64,000 bases of DNA, taken from the NCBI RefSeq assembly GCF_009769755.1, contig NZ_SDWJ01000001.1, forward strand, positions 186,001 through 250,000. The letters run 5' to 3'. The translations under genes were made by a program, and so were the position numbers. Positions 52,331 through 60,693 of this stretch are shown in pieces (positions within the stretch are counted from its first letter, which is position 1; the number at the start of each line of letters is the position of its first letter). The notes under the pieces were generated by a model. It worked only from the letters and a program-made list of their open reading frames with translations. It was not told where the DNA came from and made no database searches. This stretch comes from Sphingorhabdus profundilacus. GTDB taxonomy: Bacteria; Pseudomonadota; Alphaproteobacteria; Sphingomonadales; Sphingomonadaceae.

Positions 52331-54555
52331 TGGCCGACTTCCTTCTCGAACTTCTTTCCGAAGAAATCCCTGCGCGGATGCAGGTCAAGGCCAAGGAAGA
52401 CCTTGCGCGGCTTTTTAACGAGGCGCTGGCCAAGGCTGGTCTTGCCGCGCAGTCGGTCGAAACCTTTGCCACGCCGCGCCGTCTGGCGCTGATTGCCAAA
52501 GGTTTGCCGTTGGCAACCGAGGCGGTGTCCGAAGAAACCAAGGGTCCGAAGGTCGGCGCGCCTCCACAGGCGATGGAAGGCTTTTTGCGAAAAACCGGTC
52601 TGACACAGGACCAGTTGGTGGAGCGCGATGGCATCTATTTCGCTGTCGTCGAAAAGCCCGGGCGCAACACGGCCGACGTGCTCGGTGACGCGATACCCGC
52701 AATCATCCGCGCATTCCCTTGGCCCAAGTCGCAACGCTGGGGCGCGGCGTCGATTTCGACCGAAAGCCTGCGTTGGGTTCGCCCGTTACAGGGCATTATT
52801 GCTCTGCTCGGCAATGATATCGTGCCCTGCGCCATTGATGGCATCGAAAGCGGACGCCACAGCATGGGGCACCGGTTCCATTCGCGCGGCCCCATCGAAA
52901 TCGCCAATGCCGACGCCTATGTCGAGGCGTTGCGCGCGGCGCATGTGATCGTCCACTTCTCCGAACGCTGCACGCTGATCCGTGATGGGGCAAAGGCCGC
53001 GGCTGAGGCTGCCGGTCTGGTGCTGGTGGATGATGAAGGCCTCGTTGCCGAAAATGCCGGACTGACAGAATGGCCGGTGCCGATGCTCGGCCGGTTCGAT
53101 CCTGCCTTTCTGGAGGTTCCGCAAGAGGTCATCCAGCTAACTGCCCGGGTGAACCAGAAATATTTCGTCTGCCAAACTCCCCACCCGCTTGCGGGAGGGG
53201 CCGGGGACGGATCAAGTTCGGAAGCGGCGTTACCCTCCCCTAACCCCTCCCGTAAACGGGAGGGGGATCTTGCCAATGCCTTTGTCTGCACCGCGAACAT
53301 CGTCGCGAACGATGGCGGGGCCGCGATTGTTGCGGGTAACGAAAAGGTATTGGCCGCACGGTTGAGCGATGCGAAATTCTTCTGGGAACAGGATCTGAAG
53401 GTTCCGCTCGATGAACAGGCCAAAAAATTGGCGCAGATTACCTTCCATGAAAAGCTGGGGACGGTTGCCGACAAGGTAGAGCGCGTCGCCAAACTGGCGC
53501 GCTGGTTGGTTGAAGAGGGTGTCGTCAAAGGAGCGAATGCCGACGAAGCCGAGCGCGCAGCGCGGCTTTGCAAAGCCGACCTCGTCACCGGAATGGTTGG
53601 CGAATTCCCCGAACTGCAGGGCATCATGGGCGGCTATTATGCCCGCGCACAGGGTGAAAGCAACGCCGTCGCCGATGCTGTACGCGATCATTACAAACCG
53701 GTCGGGCAGGGCGACGATGTGCCGACCGCGCCGGTCACGGTGGCGGTGAGTTTGGCGGATAAGCTGGATACGTTGCTTTCGTTCTTTGATATTAAAGAAT
53801 TTCCAACAGGTTCGAAAGATCCATTTGCTTTACGGCGCGCTTCAATCGCTATTATAAGATTGATAATTAATAATAATCTTAAATTACACACAGACGCACC
53901 AATAGAGTTTTGGTTAGGTCAATCTGATCCGAAAGCCCAACTAAGCGACCATGATATGGAACGCAGGGGGTTGTTGACCATAGTTCAAGATTTTCTCGCA
54001 GACAGATTGGCGGTGCAGCAACGTGAAGCGGGGATTCGTCACGATTTCGTTTCTGCGTCTAGCGATTGGCTCGGGCGAGGTGATGGGCGATTAGATAGAA
54101 TCGTGATTCGTGCCGAGGCGCTGCGAGGCTTCGTGACAACCGACGAAGGCGCAAATCTTCTGGCCGGTTACAAACGTGCGGCGAATATCCTGAAGCAATC
54201 GGGTGATGACAAAAACAACCGTCACCCTGAACTTGTTTCAGGGTCTTATTCTGCAGACGGCGAAAATACTAAGATGCTGAAACAAGTTCAGCATGACGGT
54301 TTGAGTGATGTTGAAATTGTGCTTAAATCAGCCCTCGACACCGCTGAACCCAAGGCTGCGGCTGCCGTTGATACCGAGGATTTTGAAGGTGCAATGGCCG
54401 TTTTGGCTAGTTTACGTGCTCCCATCGATGCGTTCTTCGACGCCGTGATGATAAATGACCCTGACCCCTCAATCCGCGCCTTCCGGCTGGGCTTACTCGC
54501 GCGGTTCCGCGATGCGGTGCACAGGGTTGCGGATTTTTCGAAAATAGAGGGATAA
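52330..54555 (+). CDS. glyS: Glycyl-tRNA synthetase beta subunit with two in-frame repeat insertions
   Basis: This 741-residue subunit binds tRNA-Gly; E. coli GlyS is 689. The N-terminus FLLELLSEEIPARMQVKA and core landmarks (VNQKYFVC, KVLAARLSDAKFFWEQDLK, VADKLDTL, TGSKDPFALRRA) are intact. The frame carries two repeat elements: one of about 87 bp at 53179-53265 (giving PHPLAGGAGDGSS...PSPNPSRKREG) and one of 81 bp at 54219-54299 (HPELVSGS...MLKQVQHDG). Both are multiples of 3 and open. Between about 53761 and 53940 GC falls to about 36% by hand count against 72% in the 60 bp before, while encoded residues stay family-like. Confidence 0.93.
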   Translation: MADFLLELLSEEIPARMQVKAKEDLARLFNEALAKAGLAAQSVETFATPRRLALIAKGLPLATEAVSEETKGPKVGAPPQAMEGFLRKTGLTQDQLVERDGIYFAVVEKPGRNTADVLGDAIPAIIRAFPWPKSQRWGAASISTESLRWVRPLQGIIALLGNDIVPCAIDGIESGRHSMGHRFHSRGPIEIANADAYVEALRAAHVIVHFSERCTLIRDGAKAAAEAAGLVLVDDEGLVAENAGLTEWPVPMLGRFDPAFLEVPQEVIQLTARVNQKYFVCQTPHPLAGGAGDGSSSEAALPSPNPSRKREGDLANAFVCTANIVANDGGAAIVAGNEKVLAARLSDAKFFWEQDLKVPLDEQAKKLAQITFHEKLGTVADKVERVAKLARWLVEEGVVKGANADEAERAARLCKADLVTGMVGEFPELQGIMGGYYARAQGESNAVADAVRDHYKPVGQGDDVPTAPVTVAVSLADKLDTLLSFFDIKEFPTGSKDPFALRRASIAIIRLIINNNLKLHTDAPIEFWLGQSDPKAQLSDHDMERRGLLTIVQDFLADRLAVQQREAGIRHDFVSASSDWLGRGDGRLDRIVIRAEALRGFVTTDEGANLLAGYKRAANILKQSGDDKNNRHPELVSGSYSADGENTKMLKQVQHDGLSDVEIVLKSALDTAEPKAAAAVDTEDFEGAMAVLASLRAPIDAFFDAVMINDPDPSIRAFRLGLLARFRDAVHRVADFSKIEG
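53179..53265 (+). repeat. In-frame palindromic repeat insertion in glyS (CCCCTCCCG family)
   Basis: A 22-bp palindrome (CCCCACCCGC...GCGGGAGGGG) at 53179-53200 and another (CCCCTCCCGT...ACGGGAGGGG) at 53244-53265 flank 43 bp. This is the layout of the non-coding element at 11115-11218. The 87 bp encodes 29 residues rich in Pro, Ser and Gly inside GlyS, after VNQKYFVC and before ANAFVCTANIV. Confidence 0.85.
54219..54299 (+). repeat. In-frame repeat insertion in glyS (CCCTGAACTTGTTTCAGGG family)
   Basis: A first copy at 54219-54248 and an inverted, slightly diverged copy at 54271-54299 bracket 22 bp. The 81 bp encodes HPELVSGS...KQVQHDG between GDDKNN and SDVEIV of GlyS. Same family and paired layout as the intergenic pairs at 6467 and 20629. 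Confidence 0.9.
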
Positions 54556-54657
54556 TTTGCAAATATCCTTTTGATGCCAAATCGAACCTTTATTGCCTTT
54601 GCCAATTCCGGAGCGTTTTGGCACGGGCAACATAGAAGACAAGTTTTTGGAGGCAGT

Positions 54658-57318
54658 ATGACCCAATATGTGTTTCGGTTCGGCGGGGACGTATCTGACG
54701 GCGACGAAACCGTTCGTGGCAACAAAAACCTGTTGGGGGGAAAGGGCGCGAACCTCGACGGCATGGCATCGATTGGCCTGCCAGTCCCTCCCGGTTTCAC
54801 CATCACCACCGAAATGTGCACGGCTTATTATGTCAATGGCCAAACCTTTCCCGACAGCGTCCGCGCGGAAGTCGCCAACGGTCTCGCGCATATCGAGAAC
54901 GTAACCGGCAAGACCTTTGGCGATCCGGCAAATCCGCTGCTCGTATCAGTCCGTTCCGGCGCGCGGGTTTCTATGCCGGGCATGATGGACACGGTGCTCA
55001 ATCTGGGATTGAACGACGCCACGGTGGAAGGACTTGCCGCGTCGTCGGGCGATGCGCGCTTTGCGTGGGACAGCTATCGCCGCTTCATCCAAATGTACGC
55101 CGATGTCGTTCTCGAACTCGACCATGGTGCCTTTGAAGAGGCTCTGGAGGTCGCGAAGGAAGATCAGGGCTATTATCTCGATACCGAATTAACCTCCGAT
55201 GATCTGAAGGCATTGGTTGCCGCATATAAGAAGCTGGTTGAGGCCGAATGGGGCAAGCCATTTCCACAAGACGTGCATGACCAGCTTTGGGGTGCGGTCG
55301 GCGCCGTCTTTGGTTCGTGGGAATCGGACCGTGCGAAGGTCTATCGCCGCCTGAACAACATCCCCGGCGACTGGGGCACTGCGGTCAATGTGCAGGCCAT
55401 GGTCTTTGGCAATATGGGTGACACATCGGCCACCGGTGTTGCCTTTACCCGCGATCCGGCCACGGGCGAAAATGCCTATTATGGCGAATATTTGATCAAC
55501 GCGCAGGGTGAGGATGTCGTTGCCGGGATCCGCACGCCGCAATATCTGACCAGGGCCGCACGCGAACGTGCCGGCGCCAAGCCACTCTCGATGGAAGAAG
55601 CGATGCCCGGCGTTTATGCGGAGTTAGCGCGCGTCTTTGAAATCCTCGAAACCTATTATCGTGATATGCAGGACATCGAGTTCACCGTTGAGCGCGAAAA
55701 ATTGTGGATGCTGCAAACCCGGTCGGGCAAGCGCACGGCAAAGGCCGCGCTCAAAATCGCGGTGGACATGGCCGAAGCCGGTTTGATTAGCACGGACGAG
55801 GCGGTGTTGCGGGTCGATCCGATGGCGCTCGACCAATTGCTGCACCCCACACTTGACCCCAATGCGCCGCGTGATGTGCTGACGTCCGGCTTGCCTGCGT
55901 CCCCGGGTGCGGCATCGGGCAAGATCGTGTTCGACGCCGACACGGCGGAACGCTTCAACGATATGGGCGAGGCGGTCATATTGGTCCGCATCGAAACCAG
56001 CCCCGAAGATATTCACGGCATGCATGCCGCCAAGGGCATACTGACTGCACGCGGCGGGATGACCAGCCATGCGGCGGTCGTGGCGCGCGGCATGGGACGC
56101 CCGTGCGTTTCCGGCGCGGGAAGCTTGCAGATCGATGCCGCGGCGCGCGTCCTGCGTATTGCTGGCCGCACCCTGACCGAAGGTGACATATTGACGCTCG
56201 ACGGCTCGACCGGCGAAGTGATGGCTGGCGAGGTTCCGACCTTGCAGCCGGAACTGGTCGGCGACTTTGGCACTTTGATGGTGTGGGCCGATGCGGGCCG
56301 CCGGATGAAAGTGCGCGCCAACGCCGAAACGCCGCTCGACGCGCAGACAGCGCGGGATTTTGGCGCGGAAGGCATTGGCCTGTGCCGGACCGAGCATATG
56401 TTCTTCGACGCCAGCCGCATTACCGCTGTGCGCCAGATGATTTTGGCGGAGGATGAAAAAGGCCGCCGTGCCGCGCTCGACAAATTGCTGCCCGAGCAGC
56501 GCAAGGACTTTACCGCTATTTTCGAGGTTATGGCCGGGCTTCCCGTCACCATTCGCTTGCTCGATCCCCCCTTGCACGAATTCCTGCCGCATCAGGAAAG
56601 CGAATTTGCCGAAGTCGCCGAGGCTGCGGGTGTGGGCATTGAAGTGCTCAAACAGCGCGCCGCCGAACTGCACGAATTCAACCCCATGCTGGGCCATCGC
56701 GGTTGCCGGTTGGGCGTCACTTATCCCGAAATCTACGAAATGCAGGCGCGTGCGATTTTCGAGGCGGCCTGTTCGCTTGATGTCGCGCCCGTGCCTGAAA
56801 TCATGATCCCGCTGGTTGGCACCAAACGCGAACTGGAATTGATGAAGGACGTCGTGGACAAGGCTGCGGAAGAGGTTTTTGCCGAACAGGGCAAACGCAT
56901 CGAATATCTGGTCGGCACGATGATCGAACTGCCGCGCGCCGCGCTGATGGCCGATGAAATCGCCGAAGTCGGCAGCTTCTTCAGCTTCGGTACCAATGAC
57001 CTGACCCAGACAACGCTGGGCGTCAGCCGCGACGATGCGGCCCGCTTCCTGACGCATTATGTCGACAAAGGCATCTATGCCCGCGATCCGTTCGTCAGCC
57101 TCGATGTCGAGGGTGTGGGGCAGTTGATCGAAATCGCTGTGACCAAGGGCAAGGCCACCCGTCCCGACATCAAGCTCGGTATCTGTGGGGAACATGGCGG
57201 CGATCCGGCGTCCATTGCCTTCTGCGAAAAGGTTGGCCTCGATTATGTCAGCGCCTCGCCTTATCGCGTGCCCATCGCGCGGTTGGCGGCGGCACAGGCG
57301 GCTTTGGCAAAAGGTTAG
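54658..57318 (+). CDS. ppdK: Pyruvate, phosphate dikinase
   Basis: This 886-residue enzyme interconverts pyruvate, ATP and phosphate with PEP, AMP and pyrophosphate. It has the ATP-grasp domain (GNKNLLGGKGANLDGMAS, residues 20-37), the swivelling domain with the phospho-acceptor histidine in GGMTSHAAVVARGM (about 456-469) and the PEP/pyruvate barrel with GLCRTEHMFF and GTNDLTQTTLG. GGAGG precedes the ATG at 54658; the longer frame to 54571 is not family-like. It is about 100 bp after glyS on the same strand, with its own likely promoter. Confidence 0.97.
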   Translation: MTQYVFRFGGDVSDGDETVRGNKNLLGGKGANLDGMASIGLPVPPGFTITTEMCTAYYVNGQTFPDSVRAEVANGLAHIENVTGKTFGDPANPLLVSVRSGARVSMPGMMDTVLNLGLNDATVEGLAASSGDARFAWDSYRRFIQMYADVVLELDHGAFEEALEVAKEDQGYYLDTELTSDDLKALVAAYKKLVEAEWGKPFPQDVHDQLWGAVGAVFGSWESDRAKVYRRLNNIPGDWGTAVNVQAMVFGNMGDTSATGVAFTRDPATGENAYYGEYLINAQGEDVVAGIRTPQYLTRAARERAGAKPLSMEEAMPGVYAELARVFEILETYYRDMQDIEFTVEREKLWMLQTRSGKRTAKAALKIAVDMAEAGLISTDEAVLRVDPMALDQLLHPTLDPNAPRDVLTSGLPASPGAASGKIVFDADTAERFNDMGEAVILVRIETSPEDIHGMHAAKGILTARGGMTSHAAVVARGMGRPCVSGAGSLQIDAAARVLRIAGRTLTEGDILTLDGSTGEVMAGEVPTLQPELVGDFGTLMVWADAGRRMKVRANAETPLDAQTARDFGAEGIGLCRTEHMFFDASRITAVRQMILAEDEKGRRAALDKLLPEQRKDFTAIFEVMAGLPVTIRLLDPPLHEFLPHQESEFAEVAEAAGVGIEVLKQRAAELHEFNPMLGHRGCRLGVTYPEIYEMQARAIFEAACSLDVAPVPEIMIPLVGTKRELELMKDVVDKAAEEVFAEQGKRIEYLVGTMIELPRAALMADEIAEVGSFFSFGTNDLTQTTLGVSRDDAARFLTHYVDKGIYARDPFVSLDVEGVGQLIEIAVTKGKATRPDIKLGICGEHGGDPASIAFCEKVGLDYVSASPYRVPIARLAAAQAALAKG

Positions 57319-57320
57319 AA

Positions 57321-57348
57321 AAGGGGTTGCGCCCGCTGTAATCCCCTT
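57321..57348 (+). terminator. Weak AAGGGG...CCCCTT hairpin after ppdK
   Basis: AAGGGG and CCCCTT are complementary around 16 bp, starting 2 bp past the ppdK stop. There is no clear T-run, so termination strength is uncertain. Confidence 0.35.
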
Positions 57349-57367
57349 CTAATAGCGGCGCTCCAGT

Positions 57368-57444
57368 GCACCCGTAGCTCAGCTGGATAGAGCATCAGAC
57401 TACGAATCTGAGGGCCGGGCGTTCGAATCGCTCCGGGTGCACCA
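57368..57444 (+). tRNA. tRNA-Arg (anticodon ACG)
   Basis: Acceptor GCACCCG / CGGGTGC, D-arm GCTCAGCTGGATAGAGC, anticodon arm CAGACTACGAATCTG with anticodon ACG (A34 normally edited to inosine, reading CGU, CGC and CGA), T-arm GCGTTCGAATCGC and encoded CCA. The gene is 77 nt with the CCA. Confidence 0.97.
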
Positions 57445-57465
57445 CTTTCCTCTCACTGCCAAAAA

Positions 57466-57545
57466 CCGTTCGTCTCGAGCGCAGTCGAGAGGCCAACAGT
57501 TTATGTACGCCTAAACGGTGTCTCGACTTCGCTCGACACGAACGG
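57466..57545. repeat. Inverted pair of the CCGTTCGT..TCGAGCG..AGTCGAGA repeat family
   Basis: CCGTTCGTCTCGAGCGCAGT (57466 onward, to 57492) and its near-inverse GTGTCTCGACTTCGCTCGAC (57518 onward, to 57545) flank a short spacer. It lies between tRNA-Arg and queC, upstream of the queC start, and so may be in its leader. This is a third dispersed repeat family in the window. Confidence 0.8.
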
Positions 57546-57557
57546 CTATGGGAAAGT

Positions 57558-58241
57558 ATGAACTCCAAAAGTAAATCTGCAATCGTCCTTTTGTCCGGTG
57601 GTCTCGACTCAATGGTCGTCGCCGGTCTGGCGAAAGAGGCTGGATACGCGCTGGTCGCGTTGACCATTGATTATAATCAGCGTCACCGTATCGAATTGGA
57701 ATCGGCCGCGAAAATTGCGGCGCATCTGAATGCGATTGAGCATATCATCCTGCCGCTCGATCTCACACGCTTTGGCGGATCGGCGCTGACCGCAGATATT
57801 GATGTGCCCAAGGACGGTGTGGAGGAAAATGCCATTCCGGTCACCTATGTCCCGGCGCGCAACACCATTTTTCTCTCGCTTTGTCTTGGCCTCGCCGAAG
57901 CGCGCGGTGCGAGGGATTTGTGGATTGGCGTGAATGCGCTGGATTATTCCGGCTATCCGGATTGCCGACCTGAATTTATCCGGTCGTTCGAGGCGATGGC
58001 AAATCTTGCGACCAAAGCCGGGGTAGAAGGCGATGCATTTACGGTTCACACGCCCTTGTTGCACATGAGCAAGGCCGACATCGCCACTCAAGCGGCGCGG
58101 CTCGGGCTGGACGCGGGGATGAGCTGGTCCTGCTACGACCCGACATCTGATAACAAAGCGTGCGGAAAATGCGACAGCTGTCGCCTTCGCGCAAAGGGTT
58201 TTGCCGATGCAGGGCTGGTCGACCCGACCGAATACGTATGA
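57558..58241 (+). CDS. queC: 7-Cyano-7-deazaguanine synthase
   Basis: This 227-residue enzyme converts carboxy-deazaguanine to preQ0 with ATP and ammonia in queuosine synthesis. It has the PP-loop VLLSGGLDSMVVAGLA (about residues 10-25), YVPARNTIFLSL, GVNALDYSGYPDCRPEF and a zinc-binding end with CYDP and CGKCDSCRLRAKGF (about 190-213). Its stop overlaps the queE start (ATGA), so the pair is one operon. Confidence 0.97.
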   Translation: MNSKSKSAIVLLSGGLDSMVVAGLAKEAGYALVALTIDYNQRHRIELESAAKIAAHLNAIEHIILPLDLTRFGGSALTADIDVPKDGVEENAIPVTYVPARNTIFLSLCLGLAEARGARDLWIGVNALDYSGYPDCRPEFIRSFEAMANLATKAGVEGDAFTVHTPLLHMSKADIATQAARLGLDAGMSWSCYDPTSDNKACGKCDSCRLRAKGFADAGLVDPTEYV

Positions 58242-58876
58242 GCTATGCAGTCAAAGAGATTTTCCTGACGTTGCAGGGAGAGGGCGTCCATGCGGGGCGT
58301 CGTGCGGTGTTCCTGCGCTTTACCGGGTGCAATTTGTGGACCGGGCGCGAGGAAGATCGTGCCACCGCTATCTGCCAGTTTTGCGACACGGATTTTGTCG
58401 GAATGGACGGCGAAAATGGTGGTCGATATTTGGCGCAAGATCTGGCGGCGAAGGTGGAATCTCTGTGGGGTGAAGGGAAGTCGGCCCGCTATGTCGTGCT
58501 GACAGGTGGCGAACCGATGTTGCAAGTCGATGACGCACTTGTCGATGCCTTGCACGCGCATGGGTTTACCATTGCCATTGAGAGCAACGGCACAATTGCC
58601 ACACATCCCCGAATTGACTGGGTCTGCATCAGCCCCAAAGCGGGGTCCGATGTTGTGCAGCGCCGGGGAGATGAATTGAAACTTGTCTGGCCGCAACAGG
58701 GTAGTGAGCCTGATTTGATGGAACAATGGGACTTTGCCAATTTTTTGATTCAACCAATGGACTGCGGTGCTGAATCTGAGAATCGGGCAAATGTTGTTGG
58801 CGCGACGGATTTTGTGATGCGCCATCCGAAATGGCGTTTGTCTTTGCAAAATCACAAGATTTTGGGGCTGCCCTGA
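58238..58876 (+). CDS. queE: 7-Carboxy-7-deazaguanine synthase
   Basis: This 212-residue radical-SAM enzyme converts carboxy-tetrahydropterin to carboxy-deazaguanine. The cluster cysteines appear as a CX14CX2C motif in FTGCNLW...AICQFCDTDF (about residues 30-47), one of the unusual spacings known for QueE. GGEPMLQVDDALV and SPKAGSDVV follow. The start at 58238 overlaps the queC stop; the longer open frame is not family-like. QueD and QueF are not in the window. Confidence 0.93.
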   Translation: MSYAVKEIFLTLQGEGVHAGRRAVFLRFTGCNLWTGREEDRATAICQFCDTDFVGMDGENGGRYLAQDLAAKVESLWGEGKSARYVVLTGGEPMLQVDDALVDALHAHGFTIAIESNGTIATHPRIDWVCISPKAGSDVVQRRGDELKLVWPQQGSEPDLMEQWDFANFLIQPMDCGAESENRANVVGATDFVMRHPKWRLSLQNHKILGLP

Positions 58877-58951
58877 CATATGGTAAATCTGCTTGTAACG
58901 CAGGGAATATAGTGACAATCTTCCCCAAGGAGAAAAAAGGGGAGAGTGATC

Positions 58952-59311
58952 ATGGCAAGAGCTGAACATGCACATATGCGTGCACATAAAAGCTATTCCA
59001 AGCGCATGTCGGATCATGTTGCATTTGCATTGGTGGTTTATACATTGATGCTGATCTTTCTCGTTACCCCGGCAATGGAGAATGAGGGGACGTCGATTTT
59101 CCCTTATTTCATGCTCGTAATATTCGTCGCTCTGGTCATTCCGCCGTGCAGAGGTCTGGAACGTCGCTGGCAAACCATTCAGGCTAATGATTCAGGTGAT
59201 GGTGGTTTTGATACCCAATTCAAAATGGATCGGGTCAAATTGTGGATTGGCGCCATCGGTATACCTGCGGGTATTGCCGTTCTTTTTCGTGGGATTACGT
59301 CGGTCGCCTGA
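58952..59311 (+). CDS. Small hypothetical membrane protein
   Basis: This 119-residue protein begins with a basic, His-rich N-terminus (HAHMRAHKSYSKRM) and has hydrophobic segments at about residues 26-42, 52-68 and 98-116. The ATG at 58952 follows GGGGAGAG with suitable spacing; an in-frame GTG lies two codons earlier. It sits between queE and pmbA on the same strand, with 75 and 35 bp gaps. No family is recognised. Confidence 0.65.
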   Translation: MARAEHAHMRAHKSYSKRMSDHVAFALVVYTLMLIFLVTPAMENEGTSIFPYFMLVIFVALVIPPCRGLERRWQTIQANDSGDGGFDTQFKMDRVKLWIGAIGIPAGIAVLFRGITSVA

Positions 59312-59346
59312 TTGACGCTCTTGCGCCCCGCGCCTAAGCGGGGACT

Positions 59347-60693
59347 ATGCTAAAGCCACATGAAGCGCTCGACCGCGCAGAGAATCTTGTTTCCCAAGCT
59401 ATAAAAGCAGGCGCCGATGCCGCCGATGCCGTTTATGTCTGCGATGCGTCCACAGAGGTGCAGGTGCGCCTCGGCGCTCTCGAAGATGTGGCGCGTTCGG
59501 AAGGGGAGGAAATCGGCCTGCGGGTCTTTGTCGGGCAGCGTTCGGCAACCATCTCTTCGTCCAGCCTTAATCCCTCGATCCTGGCAAATCTGGTGTCCCG
59601 CGCCATCGACATGGCAAAGGAAGCGCCCGAGGACCAATATGCAGGGCTGGCCCCGCAAGATCGTTTGCTCAAGGGCGATGTTCCCGATCTGGATGTCGAT
59701 GACGGGCAAGACCCCGACCCGGCTCTGCTTCGTGTCGCGGCGCTGGAATGCGAAGATGCGGCGCGCGCCGTTGCAGGTGTCACCAACAGCGAAGGCGCAG
59801 GCGCGAGCGCCGCACGCTCCATCTTCGCCTTGGCCACGAGCCATGGTTTCGCCGGTGTAAAATCCTCGACCGGCTATGGCCTGTCCGCAAGCGTGCTTGC
59901 GGGTGAGGGGGACGCCAAGGAACGCGATTATGACTGGCGCTCGGCACGCCATCTGGCCGACCTCGACAGCGCGGCAGCGATCGGACGAAGGGCTGGCGAA
60001 CGCGCGGTCAAGCGGGTAAATCCCGGATCGGTAAAGAGCGGCGCGATGCCTGTGGTATTTGATCCGCGTGTCGGCAGCTCGCTGGTGGGCCATTTGCTGG
60101 GTGCGATTTCGGGCTCTTCCATTGCACGCAAGACGAGCTTCCTGCTCGATGCGAATGGCACAGCCCTGTTTGACAGCAGCCTATCGGTCATCGACGATCC
60201 ATTACGCCCACGTGGCTTGTCCAGCCGTGGTTTTGATGGCGAAGGGCTGCCGACCGCACGGCGCGCCATCATCGAAAAAGGGGTGCTGACCGGATGGCTC
60301 ATGGAAAGTGCCTCGGCACGGCAGTTGGGTCTGCAACCGACAGGCCATGCAAGCCGCGGCGTTAGTGGTGCACCAGGGGTCAGCACGTCCAATCTGCATT
60401 TGGAAGGCGGGTCGGGCAGCGTTGCCGACCTGATACGCGACATCAAATATGGCGTCTATGTGCACGAACTGGTGGGACAAGGCGTCAACCTGGTCACGGG
60501 CGACTACAGCCGTGGCGCCGCTGGCTTCCTGATCCTTGATGGCGAGATCGCGGGTCCCGTCAGCGAGTTTACGATCGCGGGTAACCTGAAAGATATGTTC
60601 ACCGCCATGGTCGCCGCCGTCGATCTGGAGTTCATCCGCAGCAGCAATGTGCCGACATTGCGTATCGACGGAATGATGATCGCGAGTGCCTGA
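59347..60693 (+). CDS. pmbA: TldE/PmbA-type subunit of the TldD/E protease
   Basis: This 448-residue protein matches PmbA (TldE) in length and landmarks: DAVYVCDASTEVQVRLGALEDVARSE in part near residues 26-50, GLRVFVGQRSATISSS (about 57-72), and YVHELVGQGVNLVTGDYSRGAAGF (about 372-395). No HExxxH zinc motif is present, so it is the TldE-type partner and not TldD. The TldD/E pair degrades unfolded peptides and matures some modified peptides. No tldD is in the window. Overlaps the next start by 8 bp. Confidence 0.9.
   Translation: MLKPHEALDRAENLVSQAIKAGADAADAVYVCDASTEVQVRLGALEDVARSEGEEIGLRVFVGQRSATISSSSLNPSILANLVSRAIDMAKEAPEDQYAGLAPQDRLLKGDVPDLDVDDGQDPDPALLRVAALECEDAARAVAGVTNSEGAGASAARSIFALATSHGFAGVKSSTGYGLSASVLAGEGDAKERDYDWRSARHLADLDSAAAIGRRAGERAVKRVNPGSVKSGAMPVVFDPRVGSSLVGHLLGAISGSSIARKTSFLLDANGTALFDSSLSVIDDPLRPRGLSSRGFDGEGLPTARRAIIEKGVLTGWLMESASARQLGLQPTGHASRGVSGAPGVSTSNLHLEGGSGSVADLIRDIKYGVYVHELVGQGVNLVTGDYSRGAAGFLILDGEIAGPVSEFTIAGNLKDMFTAMVAAVDLEFIRSSNVPTLRIDGMMIASA

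Noticed and set aside
53179-54299. glyS as a pseudogene because of its insertions
   Set aside because: Both inserts keep the frame, there is no internal stop, and conserved segments on all sides are intact, so the gene appears functional.
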